Shown here: piece after piece, positions 27,257-34,748 of the stretch
Numbering within the stretch: position 1 is the stretch's first letter
How the letters are laid out: each line of letters opens with the position of its first letter
DNA from: Aquimarina amphilecti
Lineage (GTDB): Bacteria > Bacteroidota > Bacteroidia > Flavobacteriales > Flavobacteriaceae
Direction: 5' to 3'
Assembly (NCBI RefSeq): GCF_900109375.1
Contig: NZ_FOAB01000007.1
Location: forward strand, 248,001 to 312,000
Length of the DNA stretch: 64,000 nucleotides
Notes under the pieces: generated by a model
What the model was told of the DNA's origin: nothing
The model's input: the letters and a program-made list of their open reading frames with translations, nothing else
Databases searched by the model: none
Position numbers and translations under genes: made by a program

Positions 27257-27390
27257 GCAACAATACGTATACTTAATTGCTTGTGACTTTCACTTCGGTA
27301 AATCTTAGCTCTTTTATTATCTTAGTTTGCTAATCCGGAAATCCTCATAAGTTTTCGCCCCAACAAATCATACAAAGAAATGTAACACAT
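27257..27390 (+). repeat. Cassette-boundary element 13 (type II)
   Basis: GCAACAATACGTATAC...TTGC on the left (27257-27280) and CAACAAATCATAC (27361-27373) on the right, 9 of 13 pairing across GTATACTTAATTG. The interior shares TTTTATTATCTTAGT with elements 3 and 9b. Confidence 0.6.
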
Positions 27391-27420
27391 AAAATTGATG
27401 ATAATTAATTAAGGACTCAA

Positions 27421-28059
27421 ATGAAAAACAGATTTACTTTTTTAATCGGAATACTTGCAGTTAGCATCTTTGTTATTTCTTCTGTCATAGGCGGGTTTCT
27501 AATTGAAAACTATAACATATTGAGTCAATATATAAGTGAGACCTATGCAATAGATACGGAATATGGAGTCATTTTGAGAATCTTTGGATTTATCCCAAGT
27601 GGAATTCTTCTCACTTTATTCTGTTTTTTGGGGATTACATATTTTCAATTTTCTAAATTAACCAAAATCGGATTTTTAGGACTCGGAATATTTTATGGGT
27701 TGGCAACTGTAATCGTTGGAATATTCCCTTGTGATAGCGGATGTAATAAACTATCAATTGATCCTAGTATTTCTCAAGTAATTCATAATCTAATAGGTTT
27801 ATCGACCTATATATTTGTTCCCATTTGTATCATCCTAATTGGTGTGGGATTAAAAAAAACGCCGAATTACAATAACTTCTCCATACAATCAATCATATAT
27901 GGAGTAATAAGTATGCTATTTATCTTTTTATTCTTTTCTAACTCCAATCCGGAATACATAGGGTTATATCAACGAATGGTAGAAGCTGTATTTATTATTT
28001 GGATAATTACTTGTGCTATTACAATAAAAAACAAAAAACATACAAATAGCAATCCATAA
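27421..28059 (+). CDS. DUF998 family membrane protein
   Basis: A 212-residue protein with six hydrophobic helices. The DUF998 pattern is visible: YNILSQYISETYAIDTEYG, GFIPSGILLTLF, GIFPCDSGC, SQVIHNLIGLSTYIF. Family members are integral membrane proteins of unknown role. It sits between elements 13 and 14, so it is probably a cassette cargo. Confidence 0.8.
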   Translation: MKNRFTFLIGILAVSIFVISSVIGGFLIENYNILSQYISETYAIDTEYGVILRIFGFIPSGILLTLFCFLGITYFQFSKLTKIGFLGLGIFYGLATVIVGIFPCDSGCNKLSIDPSISQVIHNLIGLSTYIFVPICIILIGVGLKKTPNYNNFSIQSIIYGVISMLFIFLFFSNSNPEYIGLYQRMVEAVFIIWIITCAITIKNKKHTNSNP

Positions 28060-28060
28060 A

Positions 28061-28240
28061 AAAGATAAAACTTTTGAGTTTAATCGAAAGATCTATGTAT
28101 ATTTTACAAAGTCATCAAATATAAAAATTGTCGTTTCTAAGAAAAAAGATAAAAGCTAAATATTTATATTTGACTTAGTACCAATACAAAACATATTGCT
28201 AGCTTCTAACACGAAAAATGTTTGTGTGCAATTAAAAAAC
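28061..28240 (+). repeat. Cassette-boundary element 14 (type I, left arm not clear)
   Basis: The interior TTTAATCGAAAGATCTATG, AAAGTCATCAAATATAAAAA and AAATATTTATATTTGACTTA follows element 5 closely in order and spacing. The right end reads GTTTGTGTGCAATT (28220-28233 region), roughly complementary to ACAAACACACAAC after the next gene. Confidence 0.65.
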
Positions 28241-28244
28241 TCAG

Positions 28245-28799
28245 ATGATTAAGATTATTTATTATACTATTTTTCTCTTATTAATTGACTCTTGTAGTGC
28301 ATATCAAAAAAAAGAAACTTTAGAAATAATTGTATCTAATAAATTTCTTAATCCACAAAAAGAGTATGATGTCCTAATAGATGATTTTACAGCAACAGAT
28401 TTAATCGATAGTTTAAAAATCATTGGGAGACCGATTAAGATTCCCTCTCTACAATATAAAATAGATACATTACGCGCAGTCAAATTGGGAATCCAATTAA
28501 ATGTATTGGAAGAAAATTTTAAAAAAATAAATCAATTAAAAAATATTGATGACATATTACGTCAAAATATAATTAATGAATCGGGGCAAAAAATTCCAAT
28601 AAGTTCAATTTGCAAAATTTATAAAACATTTGAATATTATAAACCTAACGTTTTTATACCAAAACCTGAAATCTATAATTATAAAAATGATACTGTTGTA
28701 AAAATTGAATTCTATTTAAAAAATGGAAATAGAAAGAAACTTATTAAATTTTCAAAGAAGTATTTAAACAATAAATGGAATATTGAAATTTTAGATTAG
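28245..28799 (+). CDS. Hypothetical lipoprotein or secreted protein
   Basis: A 184-residue protein whose N-terminus (MIKIIYYTIFLLLIDSCSA) looks like a lipoprotein signal (LIDSC, not an ideal lipobox). The rest is lysine- and isoleucine-rich with a C-terminal strand pair (KIEFYLKNGNRKKLIKFSKKYLNNKWNIEILD). No family is recognised. The ATG at 28245 lies directly after element 14 and the stop just before element 15. Confidence 0.6.
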   Translation: MIKIIYYTIFLLLIDSCSAYQKKETLEIIVSNKFLNPQKEYDVLIDDFTATDLIDSLKIIGRPIKIPSLQYKIDTLRAVKLGIQLNVLEENFKKINQLKNIDDILRQNIINESGQKIPISSICKIYKTFEYYKPNVFIPKPEIYNYKNDTVVKIEFYLKNGNRKKLIKFSKKYLNNKWNIEILD

Positions 28800-28811
28800 A
28801 ATAAACAAACA

Positions 28812-28944
28812 CACAACAATGTATAGAAATACAAATGACTCTTTGGGTGAATCAAAAATCAGAATTTATTTGGTCTAGCACCAGTTCTAAACCTATCTTA
28901 TTATAACATCCCCTATGTATATCTCATACGAAACGTTGTAAATA
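28812..28944 (+). repeat. Cassette-boundary element 15
   Basis: Left CAACAATGTATAGAAATACA and right TGTATATCTCATACGAAACG with GTTGTAAATA. The right end TTGTAAATA (28936-28944) is the exact reverse complement of TATTTACAA (29635-29643) at the far end of the next cassette. Confidence 0.65.
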
Positions 28945-28953
28945 AACTAAAAA

Positions 28954-29631
28954 ATGAAACATACCCTTTTATTCTTATTTATTATTTCATTTTTAAATTG
29001 TTGTACAAGTAGTACAAAAGAAGAAAAACAGCACCTAGTTAAAAAACAAAACAAACTAGAGTCTGAGAAAATCAATACTTCTCCAAAAACATTGATCAAA
29101 AGTGGTGATACAATTGTAATTAAACAAGTTCATCAAATAGAAAACTATGATCGTTTTACCATAAAGTCATCTTCTTACTTATGGGTTACAAAAAAAGATA
29201 CTCTTGATTTTAAAATTCATGTTAGAGAATATATAACAGATAGTTCTAAAACGCATGTCCATATAGATATTAGACACTCAGAAACAGTATTTTTTTCTAC
29301 CGCTTTAAAACACCTTAAAAATTGTATTCCAATTATTCAAAAAGATTTTGCATTAAAAAACTTAGGCTCCATACAATTTGAGGGACCCAACGCTTACAAA
29401 GATTTTAGCACTTACTTACCAAAAGAATACGAAAGTAAATATGGTAATGAGAAAATAAACTATCTACAAGTAAATGATTTCCTTATGCAATCTAGTATGA
29501 ATCCCGAATTTAAAAAAATTCTATTTTCTTTAAAAAAGGAAACCTATGAATACAGTATAGAAAAATTTCAGATTCGTGATTCAATCATTTCAGGAATAAC
29601 AATTTTAGTTCGAATTAAAAATGATAAATAA
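28954..29631 (+). CDS. Hypothetical lipoprotein
   Basis: A 225-residue lipoprotein (MKHTLLFLFIISFLNCCTSS, lipobox near FLNCC). The first 40 mature residues are lysine/glutamate-rich, followed by a mixed alpha/beta domain (DRFTIKSSSYLWVTKKDTLDFKIHVREY, HVHIDIRHSETVFFST). The family is not recognised. It is the sole gene of the last complete cassette (boundaries 28936 and 29643). Confidence 0.6.
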   Translation: MKHTLLFLFIISFLNCCTSSTKEEKQHLVKKQNKLESEKINTSPKTLIKSGDTIVIKQVHQIENYDRFTIKSSSYLWVTKKDTLDFKIHVREYITDSSKTHVHIDIRHSETVFFSTALKHLKNCIPIIQKDFALKNLGSIQFEGPNAYKDFSTYLPKEYESKYGNEKINYLQVNDFLMQSSMNPEFKKILFSLKKETYEYSIEKFQIRDSIISGITILVRIKNDK

Positions 29632-29634
29632 CTC

Positions 29635-29800
29635 TATTTACAATATCGCATAAGTGATCATAGTTAATTAGTAATTGATCCATTGTTTTTTTATACGTAT
29701 GAATGCTTCCCTTTAATTATATAGTCAATACTATACTCACTCACCAAAACAAACAGTTCACTCCTTATAAAGATACGTTACCTAACTCTATATTTTATTT
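29635..29800 (+). repeat. Cassette-boundary element 16 (3' end of array, degenerate)
   Basis: The left end TATTTACAATATCGCATAAG and GTGATCATAG resemble the left arm of element 6 (GTGATCATAGCAG). No right arm is found in the rest of this 218-bp gap, which otherwise holds nothing I can name. Confidence 0.45.
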
Positions 29801-29849
29801 ACAGTATTGATGATCTAAGTTTGATGTATTAACTATAAAAAACAATACT

Positions 29850-30527
29850 ATGAAAAATCAATTTAACTTAAACATCAAAAACCCATGTACTGAGAATTTC
29901 AATACCTTTTCTACAACAAAAAAAGGTGGATTTTGTAACTCTTGCACAAAAGAAGTCATTGATTTCTCTAGGATGGATTCTAAGGAAATTATTAAATACT
30001 TTAAAACTAATTCTACAAAAAACACTTGTGGTAGATTTAATAATAATCAACTAAGAACCTATAACTATGCATCAAGGAGAAAAAGTGTTAGTTATATCAG
30101 TGGAATCGCATTTGCTTTTTTAAGCTTGTTTTCTTTTTCCAAAACACAAGCACAAGATCTAAAAAATGAAACCAACATCTCTAATAAAGAGATTACAAAG
30201 TTTCAGACTGTTAATACTAAAAATAACATAACCGTAAAGGGAGTAGTATCCGAAAGCGGAGTTCCTTTACCTGGAGCTAATATAGTTCTACAAGGAACAA
30301 ACATAGGTACATCAACCGATTTTGATGGAAATTTCGAATTTCCTGTAGAACTTAAAAAGGGAGATGTTTTAGTATTTAGTTATATCGGATTTACTTCTAA
30401 AAAAGTAATGATTCAGGATCAAAAATCCGCTAATGATGTTGCGTTAAAAGTAAACTTAAAAATGGATGGTTGTGTATTAATGGGTAAAGTAGCCGTAAAG
30501 AAAGTATATAGCTCAAAAAGGAATTAA
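29850..30527 (+). CDS. Carboxypeptidase-regulatory-like domain membrane protein with N-terminal Cys motif
   Basis: A 225-residue protein. The N-terminal ~70 residues carry a cysteine-containing unit (NPCTENFNTFSTTKKGGFCNSCTKEVIDFSRM, later TCGRF) of a type seen in flavobacterial proteins, possibly zinc-binding. A transmembrane segment (SYISGIAFAFLSLFSFSKTQAQ) follows. Residues ~125-200 are a carboxypeptidase D regulatory-like beta domain (VKGVVSESGVPLPGANIVLQ...TSTDFDGNFEFPVELKKGDVLVFSYIGF), the domain also found at the N-terminus of SusC-type TonB receptors. A transglutaminase-like gene follows after 15 bp. Confidence 0.8.
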   Translation: MKNQFNLNIKNPCTENFNTFSTTKKGGFCNSCTKEVIDFSRMDSKEIIKYFKTNSTKNTCGRFNNNQLRTYNYASRRKSVSYISGIAFAFLSLFSFSKTQAQDLKNETNISNKEITKFQTVNTKNNITVKGVVSESGVPLPGANIVLQGTNIGTSTDFDGNFEFPVELKKGDVLVFSYIGFTSKKVMIQDQKSANDVALKVNLKMDGCVLMGKVAVKKVYSSKRN

Positions 30528-30542
30528 TCAAATCACATTGTT

Positions 30543-31553
30543 ATGAAAACTAGTCTTTATTCTTTTTTATTCCTCTTTTTTGGCAATTACTTGTATGCTC
30601 AAGTCTCTGATTTTAAGCATATCGATTTTACCAGAGCGGATAATATAGCCAAACTAAACAATGGTGCTTCGTTAGAAAACCTGCCATTATTAGCACATGA
30701 GCTTACAAGCTCACTACCTACAGAAGTAGAAAAGTTTAGAGCTATTTATGTATGGGTTTGTCAAAACATCAAAGGTGATAATACGCAGTTTAGCAAAGTG
30801 AATAAAAAAAGAAAAAAACTAAAACATGATTCCATTTCTTTTATGAGGTGGAATCATGAATATAAAAAGATCGCTTTTAAAAAGTTATTAAAGCGCAAAA
30901 AGACAATGTGTACCGGATATGCTTATTTGATTAAAGAATTGTGCTATTTATCTAATATAACCTCAGAAAGTGTAGATGGGTATGGCAGATCCGTAGAATC
31001 TAACATAAAAGCGTTAGACATGGCAAACCACTCTTGGAATGCAGTATTACTAAATAACAAATGGTACTTATGCGATGCTACTTGGTCTAGCGGATATCTA
31101 AATGAATATAACGTTTTTGTAAGAGCGTATAATGATGGTTATTTTTTAGCAGACCCTCTACTATTTGGAAAAAATCATTTTCCCATAAAACAAAAATGGT
31201 TATTGAATGAAAACATTACCGCTGTTAGTTTTGTAAACGCTCCACTAGTATACGGAGAAACTTTCGAAAATCACATCACTCCTATTTACCCAAAGAATAT
31301 GGATCTATCTATTAATAGAGATGAAGAGGTTACATTTAGTTTTAAGTCAAATAAAAATGTCTTAGATAAAAACATTGCTCTAATCTATTATATAGGAATT
31401 GAAGAAAAAACATTAAAAATCCACAACAAACAAAACGCAGACAATATCATATCTTTTAAACACGCATTTAAAAACAAAGGTATTTATGATACTCATTTAA
31501 AAATCAATGGTGATATTGTAGCAACATACACCATTAAAGTTACTAAAAGCTAA
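30543..31553 (+). CDS. Secreted transglutaminase-like protein
   Basis: A 336-residue protein with a signal peptide (MKTSLYSFLFLFFGNYLYAQ). The transglutaminase/protease-like catalytic triad is visible: Cys in KTMCTGYAYLIKELC, His in MANHSWNAV, Asp in LCDATWSSG. Bacterial members act as proteases or peptidases on extracytoplasmic substrates more often than as cross-linkers. The C-terminal ~100 residues look like a beta domain (EEVTFSFKSNKNVLDKNIALIYY). It is 15 bp after the preceding gene and probably in one operon with it. Confidence 0.83.
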   Translation: MKTSLYSFLFLFFGNYLYAQVSDFKHIDFTRADNIAKLNNGASLENLPLLAHELTSSLPTEVEKFRAIYVWVCQNIKGDNTQFSKVNKKRKKLKHDSISFMRWNHEYKKIAFKKLLKRKKTMCTGYAYLIKELCYLSNITSESVDGYGRSVESNIKALDMANHSWNAVLLNNKWYLCDATWSSGYLNEYNVFVRAYNDGYFLADPLLFGKNHFPIKQKWLLNENITAVSFVNAPLVYGETFENHITPIYPKNMDLSINRDEEVTFSFKSNKNVLDKNIALIYYIGIEEKTLKIHNKQNADNIISFKHAFKNKGIYDTHLKINGDIVATYTIKVTKS

Positions 31554-31650
31554 ATACTAGAATAGTAAACTATATTCAATCAAAATTTAATATCTTTTAT
31601 TATCTAAAAAATCATCAGACTCTTAATACCAAAAAAAGGCAAGAAGAAGT

Positions 31651-32055
31651 ATGACCAATCAATCCTTTTCATTTATTGAATCCTTAAGAAAACAACCAAA
31701 ACTACTTTTTCTTATTGATGGATTAGGTGCATTGGTTACGTTATTTTTTCTAACTGTAGTATTAACTACGTTTCAGGAGTATATTGGAATGCCGAAAGAA
31801 GAACTTTATTTTTTATCCGTCTTCGCAATGGCTTTTTCTATATACTCTATAACTTGTTATATCGTAAACCCTACCAATTGGAATATTTTCCTAAGAATAA
31901 TAGCGTTCGCTAATCTTATATATTGTTTTATTACTATTGGATATATATGCTACTTCTATCAAAACTTAACGCTTATAGGATTACTTTACTTTATCATAGA
32001 AATATTGATCATATTTGTATTGACAAATTTGGAACTAACGGTTGCTAAACCTTAA
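31651..32055 (+). CDS. Small four-helix membrane protein
   Basis: A 134-residue protein with four hydrophobic helices (FLIDGLGALVTLFFLTVVLT, YFLSVFAMAFSIYSITCYIV, IFLRIIAFANLIYCFITIGYI, LIGLLYFIIEILIIFVLTNLE). It starts with MTNQSFSFIESLRKQPKLLFLIDG and has no recognised family. It ends 12 bp before an aspartyl-protease-like lipoprotein gene, with which it may be co-expressed. Confidence 0.65.
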   Translation: MTNQSFSFIESLRKQPKLLFLIDGLGALVTLFFLTVVLTTFQEYIGMPKEELYFLSVFAMAFSIYSITCYIVNPTNWNIFLRIIAFANLIYCFITIGYICYFYQNLTLIGLLYFIIEILIIFVLTNLELTVAKP

Positions 32056-32067
32056 AAAAGATATTCT

Positions 32068-33003
32068 ATGAAACCTCAAAAGAATCTTTGTATATCATCA
32101 CTCGTACTCGCTACACTAATTTCGATATTGTACGGTTGTAAAAATCCAGAAAAGAAGACTTCAGAAATTATAGATAATCAAAATGTAACAATCCCATTTG
32201 AACTAACTCCGTATAACAATATCAAAATAAAAACAGTACTTAACAAACGAGACACGTTATTCTTAAAATTTGATTCAGGAACAACTGGCCTGCTACTTAC
32301 TCATGACGCGATAAAAGAAAAAACGAATCTATTAGATGATAAAAAAGAAATAACCCCAACCAAAAACTACGTAAAGCTTAAAACTCCTGCCTCTTTACAA
32401 ATAGGAGAATTAATATGGAACGATTTAGAGATATATCCGGTAAAACATTCTGGCCAAGGAACTGATGGACGATTCGGTTGGGATTTATTTAAAGACAAAA
32501 TAATATCATTGGATTATGACAAAAACCTTTTGACCATCCATGATGAATTGCCAGATGTAAAAGGTTACTCAAAATCTAAACTAGAACCTGTAAAAACAAT
32601 ACTATGTATTAATGGTGTAATTAATGTTCAAAATAAAAATTATACAAGTCGTTTTTTATTCGATACTGGATATCAAAAATCCTTACTATTAGACAGTATA
32701 ATAGTAAAAGAACAATCATTTCCTAAAGATTTAAAAGTTATTAAAATCAATCAATTAAGAAATGGAGCTGGTGATATTTTCATAACCAAGGTAGTCGAGA
32801 TTCCTACTTTAAACATTGCCGGACAAGATATACACAAATTACCGACACAGCTTTTAAACAGAGAAAATCCAGCAGGAATTAAAACTCATATTTTAGGAAA
32901 TGAGTTACTAAAAAGGTTTAATACTATTCTTGATTTTAGAAACAATACTATTTATCTTATTAAAAACACGTTATTCGAAATGCCTTATAGCGATGCTTCT
33001 TGA
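32068..33003 (+). CDS. Retropepsin-like aspartyl protease, lipoprotein
   Basis: A 311-residue lipoprotein (signal ending ISILYGC). Two half-barrels each carry an active-site-type motif: FLKFDSGTTGLLLT (D-S-G-T) and FLFDTGYQKSLLL (D-T-G), with a later LGNELLKRFNTILDF strand, as in the aspartyl protease/retropepsin-like families of Bacteroidota. It probably acts in the periplasm or on the outer membrane. It follows the small membrane protein by 12 bp. Confidence 0.82.
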   Translation: MKPQKNLCISSLVLATLISILYGCKNPEKKTSEIIDNQNVTIPFELTPYNNIKIKTVLNKRDTLFLKFDSGTTGLLLTHDAIKEKTNLLDDKKEITPTKNYVKLKTPASLQIGELIWNDLEIYPVKHSGQGTDGRFGWDLFKDKIISLDYDKNLLTIHDELPDVKGYSKSKLEPVKTILCINGVINVQNKNYTSRFLFDTGYQKSLLLDSIIVKEQSFPKDLKVIKINQLRNGAGDIFITKVVEIPTLNIAGQDIHKLPTQLLNRENPAGIKTHILGNELLKRFNTILDFRNNTIYLIKNTLFEMPYSDAS

Positions 33004-33064
33004 AATAAGAAACAACCATCAATGAATTTAAACAATTATATACTTTAGTTAACTAGATGTAATA

Positions 33065-33769
33065 ATGTACAAAACAAAACTCCAAAAACAAGGTTTTGCA
33101 ACCATTCCAAATATATATTCAAATCAGGAAATTAATAAGCTAGCTAATGCACTAGAATCTTTACAAACTGAAAACGAGAATTTCAGAAAAACGAAAGATT
33201 TATTTGCAATTAGGAAATTCTTAAAGGAAGTACCTCAGCTTAAAGACACAATCTTAAACAATAATCTTAAACAACTAGTTCAGGAATATTTTGGTAAGAA
33301 CTATTTCCTTGTAAAATCCATATATTTTGATAAACCACCTTCTTCTAATTGGTTTGTTTCTTATCATCAAGATCTATCAATTTCAGTAAATAAAAAAGAA
33401 ATGATCCCCGGATATACGAATTGGACCGTAAAACAACAACAATTTGGTGTGCAACCTCCTTTAGAAATTCTAGAAAATATATATACCATACGAATACATC
33501 TAGATGATACGGATAAAAACAACGGTGCGTTAAAAGTGATTCCTAAATCTCATACTAAAGGGATTTATAGACCCGAAACCATCGATTGGAATATTGAAAA
33601 AGAAGTAATCTGTAATGTTCTAAAAGGAGGAGTTATGCTTATGAAGCCTCTTTTATTACACAGCTCCAATCGTACAACAAATACGCAAAGAAGAAGAGTT
33701 ATTCATTTAGAGTTTAGTAACAAAAATTTAATTGAAAAACTAAGCTGGGCAGAAAAAGCTAAAATTTAA
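33065..33769 (+). CDS. Phytanoyl-CoA dioxygenase (PhyH) family protein
   Basis: A 234-residue cytosolic protein. The PhyH fold motifs are visible: iron ligands in WFVSYHQDLSISV (H-x-D) and the distal His in LMKPLLLHSSNRTT, followed by the 2-oxoglutarate-type Arg (QRRRVIHLEF). The linking segment GALKVIPKSHTKGIY is typical of the family. It should be a non-haem Fe(II)/2-oxoglutarate oxygenase; the substrate is unknown. A hairpin terminator follows. Confidence 0.86.
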   Translation: MYKTKLQKQGFATIPNIYSNQEINKLANALESLQTENENFRKTKDLFAIRKFLKEVPQLKDTILNNNLKQLVQEYFGKNYFLVKSIYFDKPPSSNWFVSYHQDLSISVNKKEMIPGYTNWTVKQQQFGVQPPLEILENIYTIRIHLDDTDKNNGALKVIPKSHTKGIYRPETIDWNIEKEVICNVLKGGVMLMKPLLLHSSNRTTNTQRRRVIHLEFSNKNLIEKLSWAEKAKI

Positions 33770-33780
33770 ATAAAAAAAAA

Positions 33781-33809
33781 CCTCACAACTCTATCTCTTG
33801 TGAGGTTTT
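33781..33809. terminator. Bidirectional Rho-independent terminator
   Basis: CCTCACAA (33781-33788) / TTGTGAGG (33798-33805), with an A-run on the left and TTTT on the right. It separates the convergent PhyH and fasciclin genes. Confidence 0.88.
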
Positions 33810-33843
33810 CCAGTTTGAAACAAACACATTAAATTATGCTTTT

Positions 33844-34443
33844 CTATTTCTTTGGTAACATTACAGTTTCTAAAGTATGAATAATACCATTTGAAGCTTC
33901 GATATCAGTTTTCATCAACCTACCAGCATTACCATTTTTATCGATCAAATAGATTTTTCCTCTTTTTCTACTTGCTATCAATCGAGTTCCTCCTAAGGTT
34001 CTTAATTTCACACTTCCTCCTCCTTCATTAATGGCTTTTATAATATCCTGCTCATTTATGGCTCCTGGAATAATATGACAATTTATTATTGCAGAAAGCT
34101 TTTCTTCATTTTTTTCTTCCACAAGCTTTTCTATTATTCCTTTAGGTAATTTTTTAAAAGCGCCATTTAATGGAGCAAAAATAGTATACGATTTAGTCCC
34201 GCTAAATTTAGTAGCATACTCAGAAGATTGTACTATTTTATTCAACTCTTCAAATGCGATATCATATGATATCAATTCATTAATCGTTGAAGTATTCGTT
34301 TCTGCAGTAGGAATATCTGCCTGTGCAATTAACTTATCGTTATTTAAAGATTTAGATTCTTTCTTTACCACAAGACCTTCACAAGATACGAATGTGATAA
34401 TTAAGATGAGTAAAAAAACGTTAAATAGACTTTTAATCTTCAT
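33844..34443 (-). CDS. Fasciclin (FAS1) domain lipoprotein
   Basis: A 199-residue lipoprotein (MKIKSLFNVFLLILIITFVSC, lipobox FVSC). Residues ~62-196 are one FAS1 domain: YTIFAPLNGAFKKLP, HIIPGAINEQDII, TLGGTRLIASRK, then MKTDIEASNGIIHTLETVMLP, matching the conserved 'D....NGvIHviD.VL.P' tail. FAS1 domains mediate adhesion or small-molecule binding at the cell surface. Single gene. Confidence 0.87.
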   Translation of the reverse strand: MKIKSLFNVFLLILIITFVSCEGLVVKKESKSLNNDKLIAQADIPTAETNTSTINELISYDIAFEELNKIVQSSEYATKFSGTKSYTIFAPLNGAFKKLPKGIIEKLVEEKNEEKLSAIINCHIIPGAINEQDIIKAINEGGGSVKLRTLGGTRLIASRKRGKIYLIDKNGNAGRLMKTDIEASNGIIHTLETVMLPKK

Positions 34444-34748
34444 GTTCTAACTTGATTTTAATGGAGTAATTATTAGTTATTAATAACAATTTTATAATCA
34501 AAGTATTACTTGATAACGGGTTAAAACTATTGTAATTAACGTTAACAAATGTTAATAAATGAGTATTCGTAAGTAGCCAATTAGTATGCGTTTTTACACC
34601 CATGTGGTTGTACCGTAATTGATATAAAACCGAATGTTTTTTGATTAAACCTAACATTAAGAAGTAGGCGCTATAATGCTATTGTCATCATAAAAAATGT
34701 TATTTTTATCATTATCATCTCAAGCAAACTCATTTAATTCAGTCTATT

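Noticed and set aside
9006..29800. An integron integrase or other recombinase gene for the array
   Set aside because: All genes of the window were read; none has the tyrosine recombinase R...HxxR...Y pattern or a serine recombinase or transposase signature. If one exists it is outside.
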